The notes below the pieces were generated by a model. The model was given only the letters and a program-made list of their open reading frames with translations. It was not told the origin of the DNA and ran no database searches. The position numbers and the translations under genes were made by a program. A DNA stretch of 35,805 nucleotides from Hellea sp. (GTDB taxonomy: Bacteria; Pseudomonadota; Alphaproteobacteria; Caulobacterales; Maricaulaceae), in contig JAHDFA010000010.1 of NCBI GenBank assembly GCA_020628495.1, positions 1-35,805 on the forward strand, given 5' to 3'. Every line of letters starts with the position of its first letter. The first letter of the stretch is position 1. This document shows, piece by piece, positions 9,111 to 17,995 of this stretch.

Positions 9111-10037
9111 TTACAGGCCTATAGCGTCCATTGTTATACGCCCAAATTTCAAATATTTTTTTGGATAAGGTGGAACATCTATGTTCATTTCACGGCTTTT
9201 TAAAGTCAGCCAATTTCTGCCCGTCGTTGGCTCCGATGGAATAGGATGAAATGGCGCGAAACTCATTGCCTCCTTCGCATTAACAAAAGACCATCCGTCA
9301 GCTTTAAGCGCCAATACAACATCCTTTAAAAAATGACCATTTAGGATGTTGTGATGCATCAGCGTTAAATGAGGCAATCCATTAAAGCCCAGCGCTTGCG
9401 CGACTTGTTCCCAGTGATTGGACAGCGTCACGCACATCTCCACATAATAGTCACGATATGGCGACAACTCTGTATTCGGATTAGATTTGAGTGCAGCCTC
9501 CATCCGGCTGGAGGTATACCAATCGACACTATCTATGGTAACAGGCGCATTGCGGAGCTTAAAACGCTTTAGTCCCTCGAATAACTCCTCTTGCTGTGCT
9601 CGGTCCCGTCCATCGTCTAAAAATGGGAATCGGAAATAGTCTGACGTGCCGGGAAAATTCTTCAAAAACTCTTGATTTTTTTCGATGTCCGAAAGGTATG
9701 CCCCGGTGTTCGTTTCATTCGCGTGCGAGTGAGTCCATGTATGATTGGCGATGATGTGACCACCGCGCATCCAATCCTCTAAAACGCGGTGTCCCCAGCG
9801 CGAGTTGATGAAGCTGCCTGTCACAAAACCTGCGGCTTTATGATTGACGGAATCAAACGCGTCCAAAATATTTGCATGACGCTCTTCTTTGCTAAGGCCA
9901 ATCTCAAATCCCAAATTGAAATCATCCATGGAGATAGCCATACATTTTTCATGGACTCTGCTTATGGACTGAGACCTATTTTCTCTGCATGCACTCAGCG
10001 CTGCCAACCCTGCCAGAAAAAGGCGCCTGTCCATCAT
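9111..10037 (-). CDS. Polysaccharide deacetylase (NodB fold) with Tat-like lipoprotein signal
   Basis: A 308-residue enzyme of the NodB/CE4 type, predicted to remove acetyl groups from a polysaccharide or peptidoglycan in the envelope. The leader MMDRRLFLAGLAALSAC combines an RRxFL twin-arginine-like motif with a lipobox (LSAC, Cys17), so it may be a Tat-exported lipoprotein. The catalytic Asp pair is D38-D39 (SMDDFN) and the metal-binding NHTWTH carries H99 and H103. RFPF at 136-139 matches the third motif, and LMHHN near residue 230 matches the late His motif. The start overlaps the NUDIX stop (ATGATG), which suggests coupled translation. The open frame continues to 10091, but that would lose the signal peptide. 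Its place between NUDIX and cca is unusual. Confidence 0.85.
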   Translation of the reverse strand: MMDRRLFLAGLAALSACRENRSQSISRVHEKCMAISMDDFNLGFEIGLSKEERHANILDAFDSVNHKAAGFVTGSFINSRWGHRVLEDWMRGGHIIANHTWTHSHANETNTGAYLSDIEKNQEFLKNFPGTSDYFRFPFLDDGRDRAQQEELFEGLKRFKLRNAPVTIDSVDWYTSSRMEAALKSNPNTELSPYRDYYVEMCVTLSNHWEQVAQALGFNGLPHLTLMHHNILNGHFLKDVVLALKADGWSFVNAKEAMSFAPFHPIPSEPTTGRNWLTLKSREMNIDVPPYPKKYLKFGRITMDAIGL

Positions 10038-10627
10038 TGCGCGAAACCCCGTTGCCAGAGACGATAAATCGTCATAGCCGTCATCCCCCAAATATTCCGA
10101 TGTTGTCCGTTCGGTTCGTTATAAGGCATATCATATAAAACATGATCCTGCCCGTCGAAAAAGACCTCGCGGCGGACATGGTTTTCGGGGTTCATCAAAA
10201 AATGTAATGGCACCTCAAAGGCGCTTTCGACTTCACGTGGGTCGGGTGTGATTTCTGCGGTGGGCGCAATAATGCCTACAAATGGTGTGACACGGTAATG
10301 GCTGACGGCGTTAAAGCTTGGCAAGCGTCCCAAAAGCTCAATATCATCTGCCGCCACCCCAATTTCTTCTTTTGTTTCTCGCAATGCCGTCTGCGCAATG
10401 GTTTCGCCAGCTTCCGACTTTCCACCCGGAAAAGCAATTTGCCCGGGATGGGACGGCATGGTTACAGGTCTCTGCGTCAGAATAATATGCCACTCATCCC
10501 GCATGACCAATGGACATAGCACGGCAGCTCGCCTTTGACCGTCGCGTTTCACCTGATCCGCACCGTCAGAAATTTTCAGCGGCAAAAGTGCCTTACGAAC
10601 TTTCGTCAGTGCGGCATCAGACGTCAT
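10034..10627 (-). CDS. NUDIX hydrolase, CoA pyrophosphatase type
   Basis: A 197-residue enzyme. The NUDIX box (GX5EX7REX2EEXG) is complete at about residues 69-90, read as GKSEAGE, ALRETKEEIG. It is preceded by LTQRPVTMPSHPGQIAFPGG, the extra motif of the CoA-diphosphatase subgroup, so it probably splits CoA or acyl-CoA into phosphopantetheine and 3',5'-ADP. The start at 10627 gives MTSDAALTKV and an 11-base overlap with the upstream DUF1285 gene; a start at 10645 would add six residues. The deacetylase gene follows with overlapping stop and start. Confidence 0.9.
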   Translation of the reverse strand: MTSDAALTKVRKALLPLKISDGADQVKRDGQRRAAVLCPLVMRDEWHIILTQRPVTMPSHPGQIAFPGGKSEAGETIAQTALRETKEEIGVAADDIELLGRLPSFNAVSHYRVTPFVGIIAPTAEITPDPREVESAFEVPLHFLMNPENHVRREVFFDGQDHVLYDMPYNEPNGQHRNIWGMTAMTIYRLWQRGFAQ

Positions 10628-11222
10628 GCGACCCCGCAGGGCCAAGCGGGTAAAAATGGCCGGCGGCCCAAACGCCTAATTGCGGGCCGTCCGGGGTTAG
10701 GCGCTCGACCGCGAGGTCAACCAACTCATAAAAGACAGGACGAGAGAGTGATGCCTCCAAACGTCCCCAAACGCCGACATATGGGTCCGGTTCGCCCGTC
10801 TCTGGATCCGTCTCAATCCGCAAAGGTGTCACCTCGCTCACCTCAATGACATCATCCATATTGGTCGTGAAGAACAGACGCTGGTCCTGTCCCTCACCTT
10901 TGGCATCCATTCGCACAGCAATGAAATGAGCGCGCTCGACTTTAATCGTCAATTTTTCAACAGGGGTTACGAGGTAGGTCTGACCATCCTCATCCTTGCG
11001 CAGGACTGAGGCGAAAAGCTTCACAAGTGGTTTTCGCGTTATTCGGGTTCCCTCATGCCACCACGATCCGTCAGATTTTATTATAATATCGATTTCGCCG
11101 CAGTGATCGGGGTTCCACCGCTCGACCGGACGACGATCATCAGACGTATCTGCCAGTGCTTCCATCAAATTTTCGAGAGAAAACTGCGACTTACCGCCAT
11201 TTAAGGTGTTTGGGGTGGACAA
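10617..11222 (-). CDS. DUF1285 family protein
   Basis: A 201-residue conserved cytosolic protein. The family hallmark GEIDIIIKSDGSWWHEGTRITRKPLVKLFASVLRKDEDG is present at about residues 42-80, and VGVWGRLEASLSRPVFYELVD lies in the C-terminal part. Its biochemical role is not established. The start is a TTG at 11222; an in-frame TGA closes the frame seven codons upstream and no ATG lies between. It heads the minus-strand run DUF1285-NUDIX-deacetylase-cca-gst. The gene starts 61 bases from divergent moxR, an arrangement common in alphaproteobacteria. Confidence 0.9.
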   Translation of the reverse strand: MSTPNTLNGGKSQFSLENLMEALADTSDDRRPVERWNPDHCGEIDIIIKSDGSWWHEGTRITRKPLVKLFASVLRKDEDGQTYLVTPVEKLTIKVERAHFIAVRMDAKGEGQDQRLFFTTNMDDVIEVSEVTPLRIETDPETGEPDPYVGVWGRLEASLSRPVFYELVDLAVERLTPDGPQLGVWAAGHFYPLGPAGSHDV

Positions 11223-11283
11223 TGGTTTTACCAGCTTTCATTCCTAGAGTTCAGTTGAGTCTTTCCATTACTATCCATAGGCC

Positions 11284-12282
11284 ATGATTTCGATGCAAGA
11301 TATTCCCGCGAACATAGAAAAAGCCGCATCTACGGCCAGTGACAGGCTCCGCTCGGCGCGTGAAAATATAGGCGGCGTCGTTTACGGACAGGACAAAGTC
11401 GTCGAATTGGCGTTGTCTGCCATTCTCTCCGGTGGACATGCGCTCCTCGTCGGTGTGCCCGGTTTGGCAAAGACTCTTCTTGTTGAAACGCTTGGCACCG
11501 TTTTGGGGCTAGATGATAAACGTGTCCAATTTACACCCGATCTCATGCCCGGGGACATCTTAGGTTCGGAGGTGTTGGAAGAAACGACTAAAGGCAAAAG
11601 AGAGTTTCGCTTTATCCCCGGTCCGGTTTTCACCCAACTTCTCATGGCGGATGAAATCAACCGCGCCAGCCCGCGCACACAATCCGCTCTGCTACAGGCC
11701 ATGCAAGAGCGCTTCGTGACAATTGCAGGTGTGCGCCATGACCTGCCCAAACCCTTTCACGTCTTGGCGACGCAGAACCCGATCGAACAGGAAGGTACAT
11801 ATCCCCTGCCAGAGGCGCAACTCGACCGTTTCCTTCTTCGGATTGATGTGGACTTTCCTACGAAGGAAACAGAGCGCAACATCCTCGTGCGTACAACCGG
11901 AGCCGAACAAGCCGCAGCGAAAAAGGCCATCACACCAAAACAACTCATGGATATGCAAGCCCTCATCCGGAAATTGCCCGTGGGCGAGAAAGTGCTGGAT
12001 GCTATTTTGACACTCGTGCGAAATGCGCGTCCGGCTCAAACGGATATTGAGGGCATTCGCCAACAGGTAAGCTGGGGGCCCGGTCCGCGCGCAGGTCAAG
12101 CGCTCATGCTTGCCACGCGGGCACGCGCGTTAATTGACGGGCGTTTATCACCGTCCATCGACGATGTTTTGGAATTGGCCGGTCCGGTCTTGTCTCATCG
12201 TATGGCACTCAACTTTGCTGCCCGCGCAGACGGGCAAACCGTTGGTAGTGTAATTGAGACATTAAAAGACCGTATTCGATAG
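11284..12282 (+). CDS. MoxR family AAA+ ATPase
   Basis: A 332-residue AAA+ protein with a Walker A GVPGLAKT at residues 57-64, a Walker B in LLMADEINRAS (Asp123, Glu124), a sensor 1 Asn165 in ATQNPIEQEGTYPLPEAQLDRF and a C-terminal lid domain. MoxR ATPases act as chaperone-like remodellers that work with von Willebrand A (vWA) proteins encoded next to them, which fits the three genes that follow. A second in-frame ATG lies nine bases downstream (11293). An AGG sits close before the first ATG. The stop is one base from the next gene. Confidence 0.94.
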   Translation: MISMQDIPANIEKAASTASDRLRSARENIGGVVYGQDKVVELALSAILSGGHALLVGVPGLAKTLLVETLGTVLGLDDKRVQFTPDLMPGDILGSEVLEETTKGKREFRFIPGPVFTQLLMADEINRASPRTQSALLQAMQERFVTIAGVRHDLPKPFHVLATQNPIEQEGTYPLPEAQLDRFLLRIDVDFPTKETERNILVRTTGAEQAAAKKAITPKQLMDMQALIRKLPVGEKVLDAILTLVRNARPAQTDIEGIRQQVSWGPGPRAGQALMLATRARALIDGRLSPSIDDVLELAGPVLSHRMALNFAARADGQTVGSVIETLKDRIR

Positions 12283-12283
12283 G

Positions 12284-13159
12284 ATGGCTCTTCTCGCCCG
12301 AAAGCATGATGTTAGGCGGCGCGCCCTAGCGCTGTCGCAAGGCTATCCCGCGCTCTTAGCAGAAGCTGAGCGCGTGGCGGCTGTTGTGGCGTCGGGTGTC
12401 CACGGCAGGCGGCGCGCCGGACAGGGCGAGACCTTTTGGCAATATCGTAACTATCAAAACACGGACGCCGCCAATCAGATTGACTGGCGCAGGTCCGCAC
12501 GCGGAGACCAAGTTTTCGTCCGCGACAATGAATGGGAAGCTGCCAATACAATTTATCTATGGCCGGACACCCGTCCGAGTATGGTATGGGGCAGTGATAA
12601 ATCTTTGCCGACAAAGGCTGATCGTGGACGGGTTCTGACTTTGGCCATTGCCAATCTTTTGATGAAAGCGGGTGAGCGTTGCGCTCTGATTGGATTACAG
12701 GACCGCGCCCGCTCGGGCCGGGTCGGATTTGAACGCTTGGCAGAGTCAATGATGCGGTCAGAAACGGATGAAAGCGCACTGGAAGCAGACATTGCGGCAC
12801 ATTCTCGTTTTGTGATTGTCAGTGACTTTCTTGACCCAATAGACGATTGGCGGAAACGTCTTTCGCGACTTTCAGGTCGCCCGGTGACCGGAATTATGGT
12901 CCAAATCATTGATCCCGCTGAAGAAACGTTTCCATATAAAGGTCGTTTGAACATTCGTGCTCCTGGCGGGACGCGACAATTTCTTTTGGGTCGCGCGGAA
13001 ACCGCCAGAGAACATTATCAGGCGCGCTTAACAGAACATAATGCGCGGGTGGCGAATACGGCAGCGCGTCTGGGCTGGACGCTTATTCGCCACCGCACAA
13101 ATGAACCTGCAACCACGGCTCTCAATGCCCTCTATCAGGCGTTAAGCGGCGAAAAATGA
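12284..13159 (+). CDS. DUF58 domain protein (vWA-like partner of MoxR)
   Basis: A 291-residue soluble protein. The DUF58 signature is clear: GRRRAGQGETFWQYRNYQ, then DAANQIDWRRSARGDQVFVRDNEWE at about 61-85. The position that carries the DxSxS metal site in vWA domains reads D95-T-R-P-S99, so the middle Ser is replaced by Arg. This suggests the MIDAS metal site is degenerate. No membrane segment is visible. Proteins of this family are thought to be partners of the MoxR ATPase in envelope-related assembly; the client is unknown. It begins one base after moxR, and its stop overlaps the next start (ATGA). Confidence 0.92.
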   Translation: MALLARKHDVRRRALALSQGYPALLAEAERVAAVVASGVHGRRRAGQGETFWQYRNYQNTDAANQIDWRRSARGDQVFVRDNEWEAANTIYLWPDTRPSMVWGSDKSLPTKADRGRVLTLAIANLLMKAGERCALIGLQDRARSGRVGFERLAESMMRSETDESALEADIAAHSRFVIVSDFLDPIDDWRKRLSRLSGRPVTGIMVQIIDPAEETFPYKGRLNIRAPGGTRQFLLGRAETAREHYQARLTEHNARVANTAARLGWTLIRHRTNEPATTALNALYQALSGEK

Positions 13160-15825
13160 GTTTTGCAGGTCTCACATTTTTAGCGCCCTTGGTTTTATTG
13201 GGCCTGCTGACACTGCCCATCGTGTGGTGGATTTTACGTATCAGTCCGCCAAAGCCTCGGGATCAAATTTTCCCACCTTTGCGTATTTTGGAAGGCGTGC
13301 GCACCGAAGAAGAAACGCCAGCCGGAACGCCGCTTTGGCTGTTGATTTTCCGCTTACTTATGGTTGCGATTGTCGCCTTTGCTCTGGCGCAGCCGATTAT
13401 CAAATCGAACACTGCGCAAACACAATCACGTCCCACAATCCTGATTGATCAGAGTGTGTTCGCCGCGCCTATCTGGGAAGACTTGATCGATGAGGCCGAA
13501 CGCCTAACCCGGATTGCGCAAAGAAATAATTTGGAGGTTAGCCTGATAACTTCTGAGGACGAAGCCGTCGGCTTTCAACCGGCTCGCGAGGTAATGGAAA
13601 CCCTGAAATCCTTACAACCCGTCAGCTATGCCAGTGAATTTAGTTCTCCTGTAATAGAGGACCGGACGGATGTGTACGTGCTGACATCTGGCCTGACGAC
13701 ATCCCGCGCCCAGAGCTTCCCTGCAAGTGCCACGATTTTTAAGCCTGAGGTACAATCAATACTCTTGCCCGGCGCAGTGCGCGAAACCCCGCAAGGATTT
13801 GACATGGACTGGTATCGTCCTTCCGCCGCGACGCCAGCCAACCACACAATTGAAGCGTTGGGCGCAGGCGGCGGCGTCATTGCTGCGGAAGAGGTTAGGT
13901 TTTCTACCGGCGCGAATTTGGCCACAGTCAATTTCAACCTACCAGCACAGCTTCGCTCCCGCGTGGCGCGTTTAAGAGTCTCCGGCGTGCGGTCTGCCGC
14001 GTCTGTCAAATTGCTGGATGACAGTTTTGGTCGTCCGCTTGTCGGGGTCTTGCGCGCAAATGCCGATACATCCAGCCCTCTTTTGACAGAGCCTTTCTAC
14101 GCCAAACAAGCGCTGCTGCCCTTCGCGGATGTCTTTGAGGGTGACCAAAAAACGCTTCTCACGCTTAAACCCTCTATTCTTGTCATGCCTGACAGCCAGA
14201 GAAGTGATGATAATAACATCAAAGAATTTGTCGAAGATGGCGGGATTCTTATCCGGTTTGCGGGCGCGCGGGTTGCCAAGGCACCTGACACGCTCCTGCC
14301 CGTCGCCTTGCGAATTGGTGACAGAGCGATAGGCGGGGCGCTTGCTTGGGAAAGCCCGCAAAAGCTCGCACCGTTTTCCAACGAATCTCCTTTTGCAGGG
14401 CTGAAGATTCCCGATGATGTGACGGTATCGAGGCAGGTCATGGCAGAGCCGGGAATCGAGACTGACACAAGAACATGGGCGAGATTGGAAGATGGAAGCC
14501 CCATCGTCACCAGTGCGCCATTGGGACAAGGCCGGATTGTTTTGTTTCATGTAACCGCCGGACCTGAATGGTCAAATTTGGCACTTTCCGGACTCTATGT
14601 TGATATGCTGCAAAGGCTTTTGCCGCTCGCCAAAGGGCGCGCGATTGAGCAATCTGAGTCGGCTGCAGATTGGGTTTTGGACCGAGAGCTTGATGCCTTT
14701 GGGCGGTTGCAATCACCTCCGCCCGGATTGCCCAGCCTGACCAATACGGAATTTGAAACAGTTTCTGCTTCCGCAGATGCCTTACCCGGAACCTATCGCC
14801 AGGGCACCCGCATTCGCGCATTATCTGTGATTGCGGACCCGACAATCGTTCAGGACATTCCCATTTCCGGCGGATCATCCCTCAGGACATATGGCGAAAC
14901 CTCCGACAGTTCTCTTATGGGCAAACTTCTTGGTCTTGCGCTTCTGGCCCTAGCGCTGGACGCACTCTTTGCGTTGATAGCGTCGGGACGCTTAGCTTAT
15001 TTGAAACCTATGCGCAGCGTCGCGGGAATGCTGATTGTCGGCCTTATGTTTGTGCCTGCCGCTATTGCGCAAGATGACACACGCATTTTGGAAGCTGCGA
15101 CAGGACTTCACCTCGCCTATGTGGAGACCGGAGATATCCGACGCGACGAACTGTCCCGCGTCGCGCTAGAGGGCTTAAAAGAACAGCTGGACGGGCGAAC
15201 GACGATTGAACCGGTTGGAGTCCACGGCGTCACCGCAGACATGCCCGGTTTAGAAATGTATCCGTTTTTGTATTGGCCAATACGCCGCGACACGCCTGCC
15301 TTGTCGCCCGCTGAACGCCTGAATGTAAACGCCTATATGGCGTCCGGCGGCACAGTCATTTTCGATACCGGAGATGAAGGTGACCGCGTTTTGCGCGCTG
15401 GCGAGCCACATCCCGGCCTGAAGCGGGTAAGCGAAGGTCTGGACATTCCACGCCTCGCCGAGGTTCCGAGTGATCACGTTCTGACGAAGTCATTCTACTT
15501 GCTCCAAGTCTTTCCGGGACGATGGGCCAATGGGCCCGTCTATGTGCAAGCGGCAGAATCCGGGACGAGCGGTCGCGACGGCGTCTCACCCGTAATCATT
15601 GGGTCGAATGATTGGGCTGCAGGTTGGGCCGTTACAAATTTGGACGGGGCTTTGGTCGAGTTAGAAAAAGACATTCCACGCCAACGGGAAATCGCCATAC
15701 GGTTTGGTGTCAACATCGCCATGTATACGCTGTCCGGTAATTACAAAGCCGATCAGGTTCATGCAGCTGCGCTGGTTGAACGATTGGGCGAAGGCAAAAG
15801 AGATTTGCCCGGAGAGATCGACTAA
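13156..15825 (+). CDS. BatA-like membrane protein with C-terminal DUF4159 domain
   Basis: An 889-residue membrane protein. Two N-terminal transmembrane helices (about 6-28 and 58-82) flank a short loop, as in the aerotolerance-regulator N-terminal (BatA) domain. A vWA-like region follows in which the metal motif reads D98-Q-S-V-F102, so it is probably not metal-binding. Two more hydrophobic segments lie near residues 590-618 and 622-642. The C-terminal 240 residues are a DUF4159 domain (YPFLYWPIRRDTPALSPAE, GGTVIFDTGDEGD), probably on the periplasmic side. It overlaps DUF58 by four bases, and its TAA shares one base with the next ATG (TAATG). The function is unknown; the order is conserved in alphaproteobacteria. 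Confidence 0.9.
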   Translation: MSFAGLTFLAPLVLLGLLTLPIVWWILRISPPKPRDQIFPPLRILEGVRTEEETPAGTPLWLLIFRLLMVAIVAFALAQPIIKSNTAQTQSRPTILIDQSVFAAPIWEDLIDEAERLTRIAQRNNLEVSLITSEDEAVGFQPAREVMETLKSLQPVSYASEFSSPVIEDRTDVYVLTSGLTTSRAQSFPASATIFKPEVQSILLPGAVRETPQGFDMDWYRPSAATPANHTIEALGAGGGVIAAEEVRFSTGANLATVNFNLPAQLRSRVARLRVSGVRSAASVKLLDDSFGRPLVGVLRANADTSSPLLTEPFYAKQALLPFADVFEGDQKTLLTLKPSILVMPDSQRSDDNNIKEFVEDGGILIRFAGARVAKAPDTLLPVALRIGDRAIGGALAWESPQKLAPFSNESPFAGLKIPDDVTVSRQVMAEPGIETDTRTWARLEDGSPIVTSAPLGQGRIVLFHVTAGPEWSNLALSGLYVDMLQRLLPLAKGRAIEQSESAADWVLDRELDAFGRLQSPPPGLPSLTNTEFETVSASADALPGTYRQGTRIRALSVIADPTIVQDIPISGGSSLRTYGETSDSSLMGKLLGLALLALALDALFALIASGRLAYLKPMRSVAGMLIVGLMFVPAAIAQDDTRILEAATGLHLAYVETGDIRRDELSRVALEGLKEQLDGRTTIEPVGVHGVTADMPGLEMYPFLYWPIRRDTPALSPAERLNVNAYMASGGTVIFDTGDEGDRVLRAGEPHPGLKRVSEGLDIPRLAEVPSDHVLTKSFYLLQVFPGRWANGPVYVQAAESGTSGRDGVSPVIIGSNDWAAGWAVTNLDGALVELEKDIPRQREIAIRFGVNIAMYTLSGNYKADQVHAAALVERLGEGKRDLPGEID

Positions 15826-17915
15826 TGGATCAGATATTCGGAAATCTGGCACTTGATCCACTGCTGCCTGTACCTTGGATTGTGGGTCTGGCTGCGCTGA
15901 TATTCATTGCATCCATCGCTGCGGGGGCCGGGCGGCTGCGGAGTCAGTTTACGCGGCTAACGGCTGGCCTTTTTTTGCTCATTGGCGTTTTGAACCCGCA
16001 ATCCGTAGAGGAAGACCGTGAATCATTACCCGATACAGTCATTGTCATTGAAGACAGAAGCGACAGCATGAAATTCGGCGGTCGGGATGAGGCGCTCACA
16101 AAAATCACGGCCGAGCTGAAGTCGCAGTTCCGGGAAGACGGTAATCTGGATATTATTACTATATCCGTGCCTCAAAATAATGAAGGCACATTGCTGGCTT
16201 CGGCCTTGACGGATGCGCTAGCGGGCGCACCGTCCGGACGATTGGCAGGAGTTGTTGCTCTGAGCGATGGCCGGGCGCATGATGTTTCAGAAGCTGTGGC
16301 GGATTACCTGCCGGACAATGTCCCCTTTCATAGTCTAATCATCGGGGAGGCCGAAGCTCGGGATCGTCGTATCTTGGCAACAAAGGCGCCTAAATTTGGC
16401 GTCGTAGGAGAGCAGGCCGAATACGAACTGCTCGTCGAAGACCCAGGGTTTGATGGGGAACGCGCACGTATTGAACTAAAACTCAACGGAGATGTAAAAG
16501 CCCGCTTTCCAATCACAATTGGCCGCCCGCTTTCCATTCCGCTGGAGATTGAGCGACGCGGCAGTAATACGGTTGAACTAACTGTCGAAGGTGTCGATGG
16601 GGAATTAACTCTCAATAACAATCTTTTCGTATCAGAAATCCAAGGCGTCAGAGATCGCTTACGCGTCCTACTGATTACCGGAGAACCGCATAATGGTGGT
16701 CGTGCTTGGCGTAATTTGCTCAAATCCGATCCTGCGCTGGATCTCGTTCAATTCACGATTCTGACCAGCCGCAGCAAATACACAAATGCGGGTGAGAGAG
16801 AGCTTTCTCTTATCCAATTCCCGACGCGACAATTGTTCGAAGAACGACTGGACGAATTTGATCTGATTATTTTTGACCAGTATGAGCGCCGCTCCTTATC
16901 CCGGCGTGAAGGTCGATCCCGACCGACCATTCCTCCGCAATATTTTCAGAATATTGCCCATTATGTCGAAGATGGCGGAGCCTTGTTACTGGCCACAGGT
17001 CCGGCTTTCTCAACGCAGGCTAGTCTGTATAGAACGCCTTTAGTTTCCGTCCTGCCTGCACGTCCGACGGGTGATATTCTAACAGGCGCTTTTCGGCCTG
17101 AGCTGAACGCCAAAGGTCAGCGTCATCCCATCACATCAGATTTCCAAGGTAATGAAGACCAGGCCTGGGGATCCTGGTATCGCGTTATAGACAATGACCC
17201 AATTGGCGGTGACGTACTGATGGACGGGCCTGAAGGTGTCCCGCTTTTCGTGATTGATAAAGTTCGAGACGGACGTGTTGCCATGCTCATGAGTGATCAA
17301 GCCTGGCTCTGGGCGAAAGGACATAATGGTGGCGGACCCTATCGCGAAATGTTCAGACGCACCGCTCACTGGTTAATGGGCGAACCGGAACTTGATGCCG
17401 AAACCCTGACCGGAGTTAGAGACGGAGATAATCTCGTAATTACGCGCCGATCTTTGGAGGATGTAAATGACCCGGTCGTCGTCATTGCGCCTGACGGATC
17501 CAGCCGCCGAGTCACTCTGGACCGTGTTTCAGATGGTTTATACCGCGCCGCGCTGCCCCTCGCGGGACAAGGCGCATATCGGCTCAGTAATGGTGACATC
17601 TCGGCGATTACGGCTGTTGGCGCATTAAATCCTAAAGAATATAAAAACCTTTTACCAACCAAGGACATATTGGCCCCGCTCTCTAATGCCACGAATGGTA
17701 TCATAAAATCAGTCGGCTTGGACGTCTCCGCCTTGCCTGACATTCGCCGGCCCAAGGCAGGCCGGCAAAGCTCGGGGAAAAACTGGATGGGCCTTATTGC
17801 ACATGAGGCTTACACTGTGACACAGAGTCGGCGAACCCCATTAGCGCCCGGCATCTTCTTGTTTGGGCTATTCTTCCTTTTCCTGACCTGGGCATGGCGA
17901 CGCGAAGGACAGTAA
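15825..17915 (+). CDS. Membrane protein with vWA-like MIDAS and GATase-like region
   Basis: A 696-residue protein, last of the MoxR block. N-terminal membrane segments lie at about 13-36 and 43-58, and a C-terminal one near the end (PGIFLFGLFFLFLTWAW). Just after the N-terminal pair, D77-R-S-D-S81 matches the DxSxS MIDAS motif of a vWA fold, the only intact one among the three partner proteins here. A central region with RVLLITGEPHNGGRAW and a later VEDGGALLLATGP resembles the class I glutamine-amidotransferase-like fold seen in related membrane proteins, without an obvious catalytic Cys. No enzyme activity is claimed. It is coupled to the DUF4159 gene by TAATG. Confidence 0.85.
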   Translation: MDQIFGNLALDPLLPVPWIVGLAALIFIASIAAGAGRLRSQFTRLTAGLFLLIGVLNPQSVEEDRESLPDTVIVIEDRSDSMKFGGRDEALTKITAELKSQFREDGNLDIITISVPQNNEGTLLASALTDALAGAPSGRLAGVVALSDGRAHDVSEAVADYLPDNVPFHSLIIGEAEARDRRILATKAPKFGVVGEQAEYELLVEDPGFDGERARIELKLNGDVKARFPITIGRPLSIPLEIERRGSNTVELTVEGVDGELTLNNNLFVSEIQGVRDRLRVLLITGEPHNGGRAWRNLLKSDPALDLVQFTILTSRSKYTNAGERELSLIQFPTRQLFEERLDEFDLIIFDQYERRSLSRREGRSRPTIPPQYFQNIAHYVEDGGALLLATGPAFSTQASLYRTPLVSVLPARPTGDILTGAFRPELNAKGQRHPITSDFQGNEDQAWGSWYRVIDNDPIGGDVLMDGPEGVPLFVIDKVRDGRVAMLMSDQAWLWAKGHNGGGPYREMFRRTAHWLMGEPELDAETLTGVRDGDNLVITRRSLEDVNDPVVVIAPDGSSRRVTLDRVSDGLYRAALPLAGQGAYRLSNGDISAITAVGALNPKEYKNLLPTKDILAPLSNATNGIIKSVGLDVSALPDIRRPKAGRQSSGKNWMGLIAHEAYTVTQSRRTPLAPGIFLFGLFFLFLTWAWRREGQ

Positions 17916-17995
17916 ATTCTGCTTTTTTTTATGTCCTGATTAAGTTCCTGCGATTATAGAGACCTTACGGGATCGAGAATTAAGGGACATTCGAT

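Noticed and set aside
11284-17915. The MoxR/vWA block as a phage-defence system
   Set aside because: The order moxR-DUF58-DUF4159 beside DUF1285 and NUDIX is a conserved chromosomal arrangement in alphaproteobacteria, with no mobile-element or defence neighbours.
17923-17930. Run of eight T after the MoxR block, considered as a terminator
   Set aside because: No hairpin precedes it; only a 6-bp inverted repeat with the T-run inside the loop is present.
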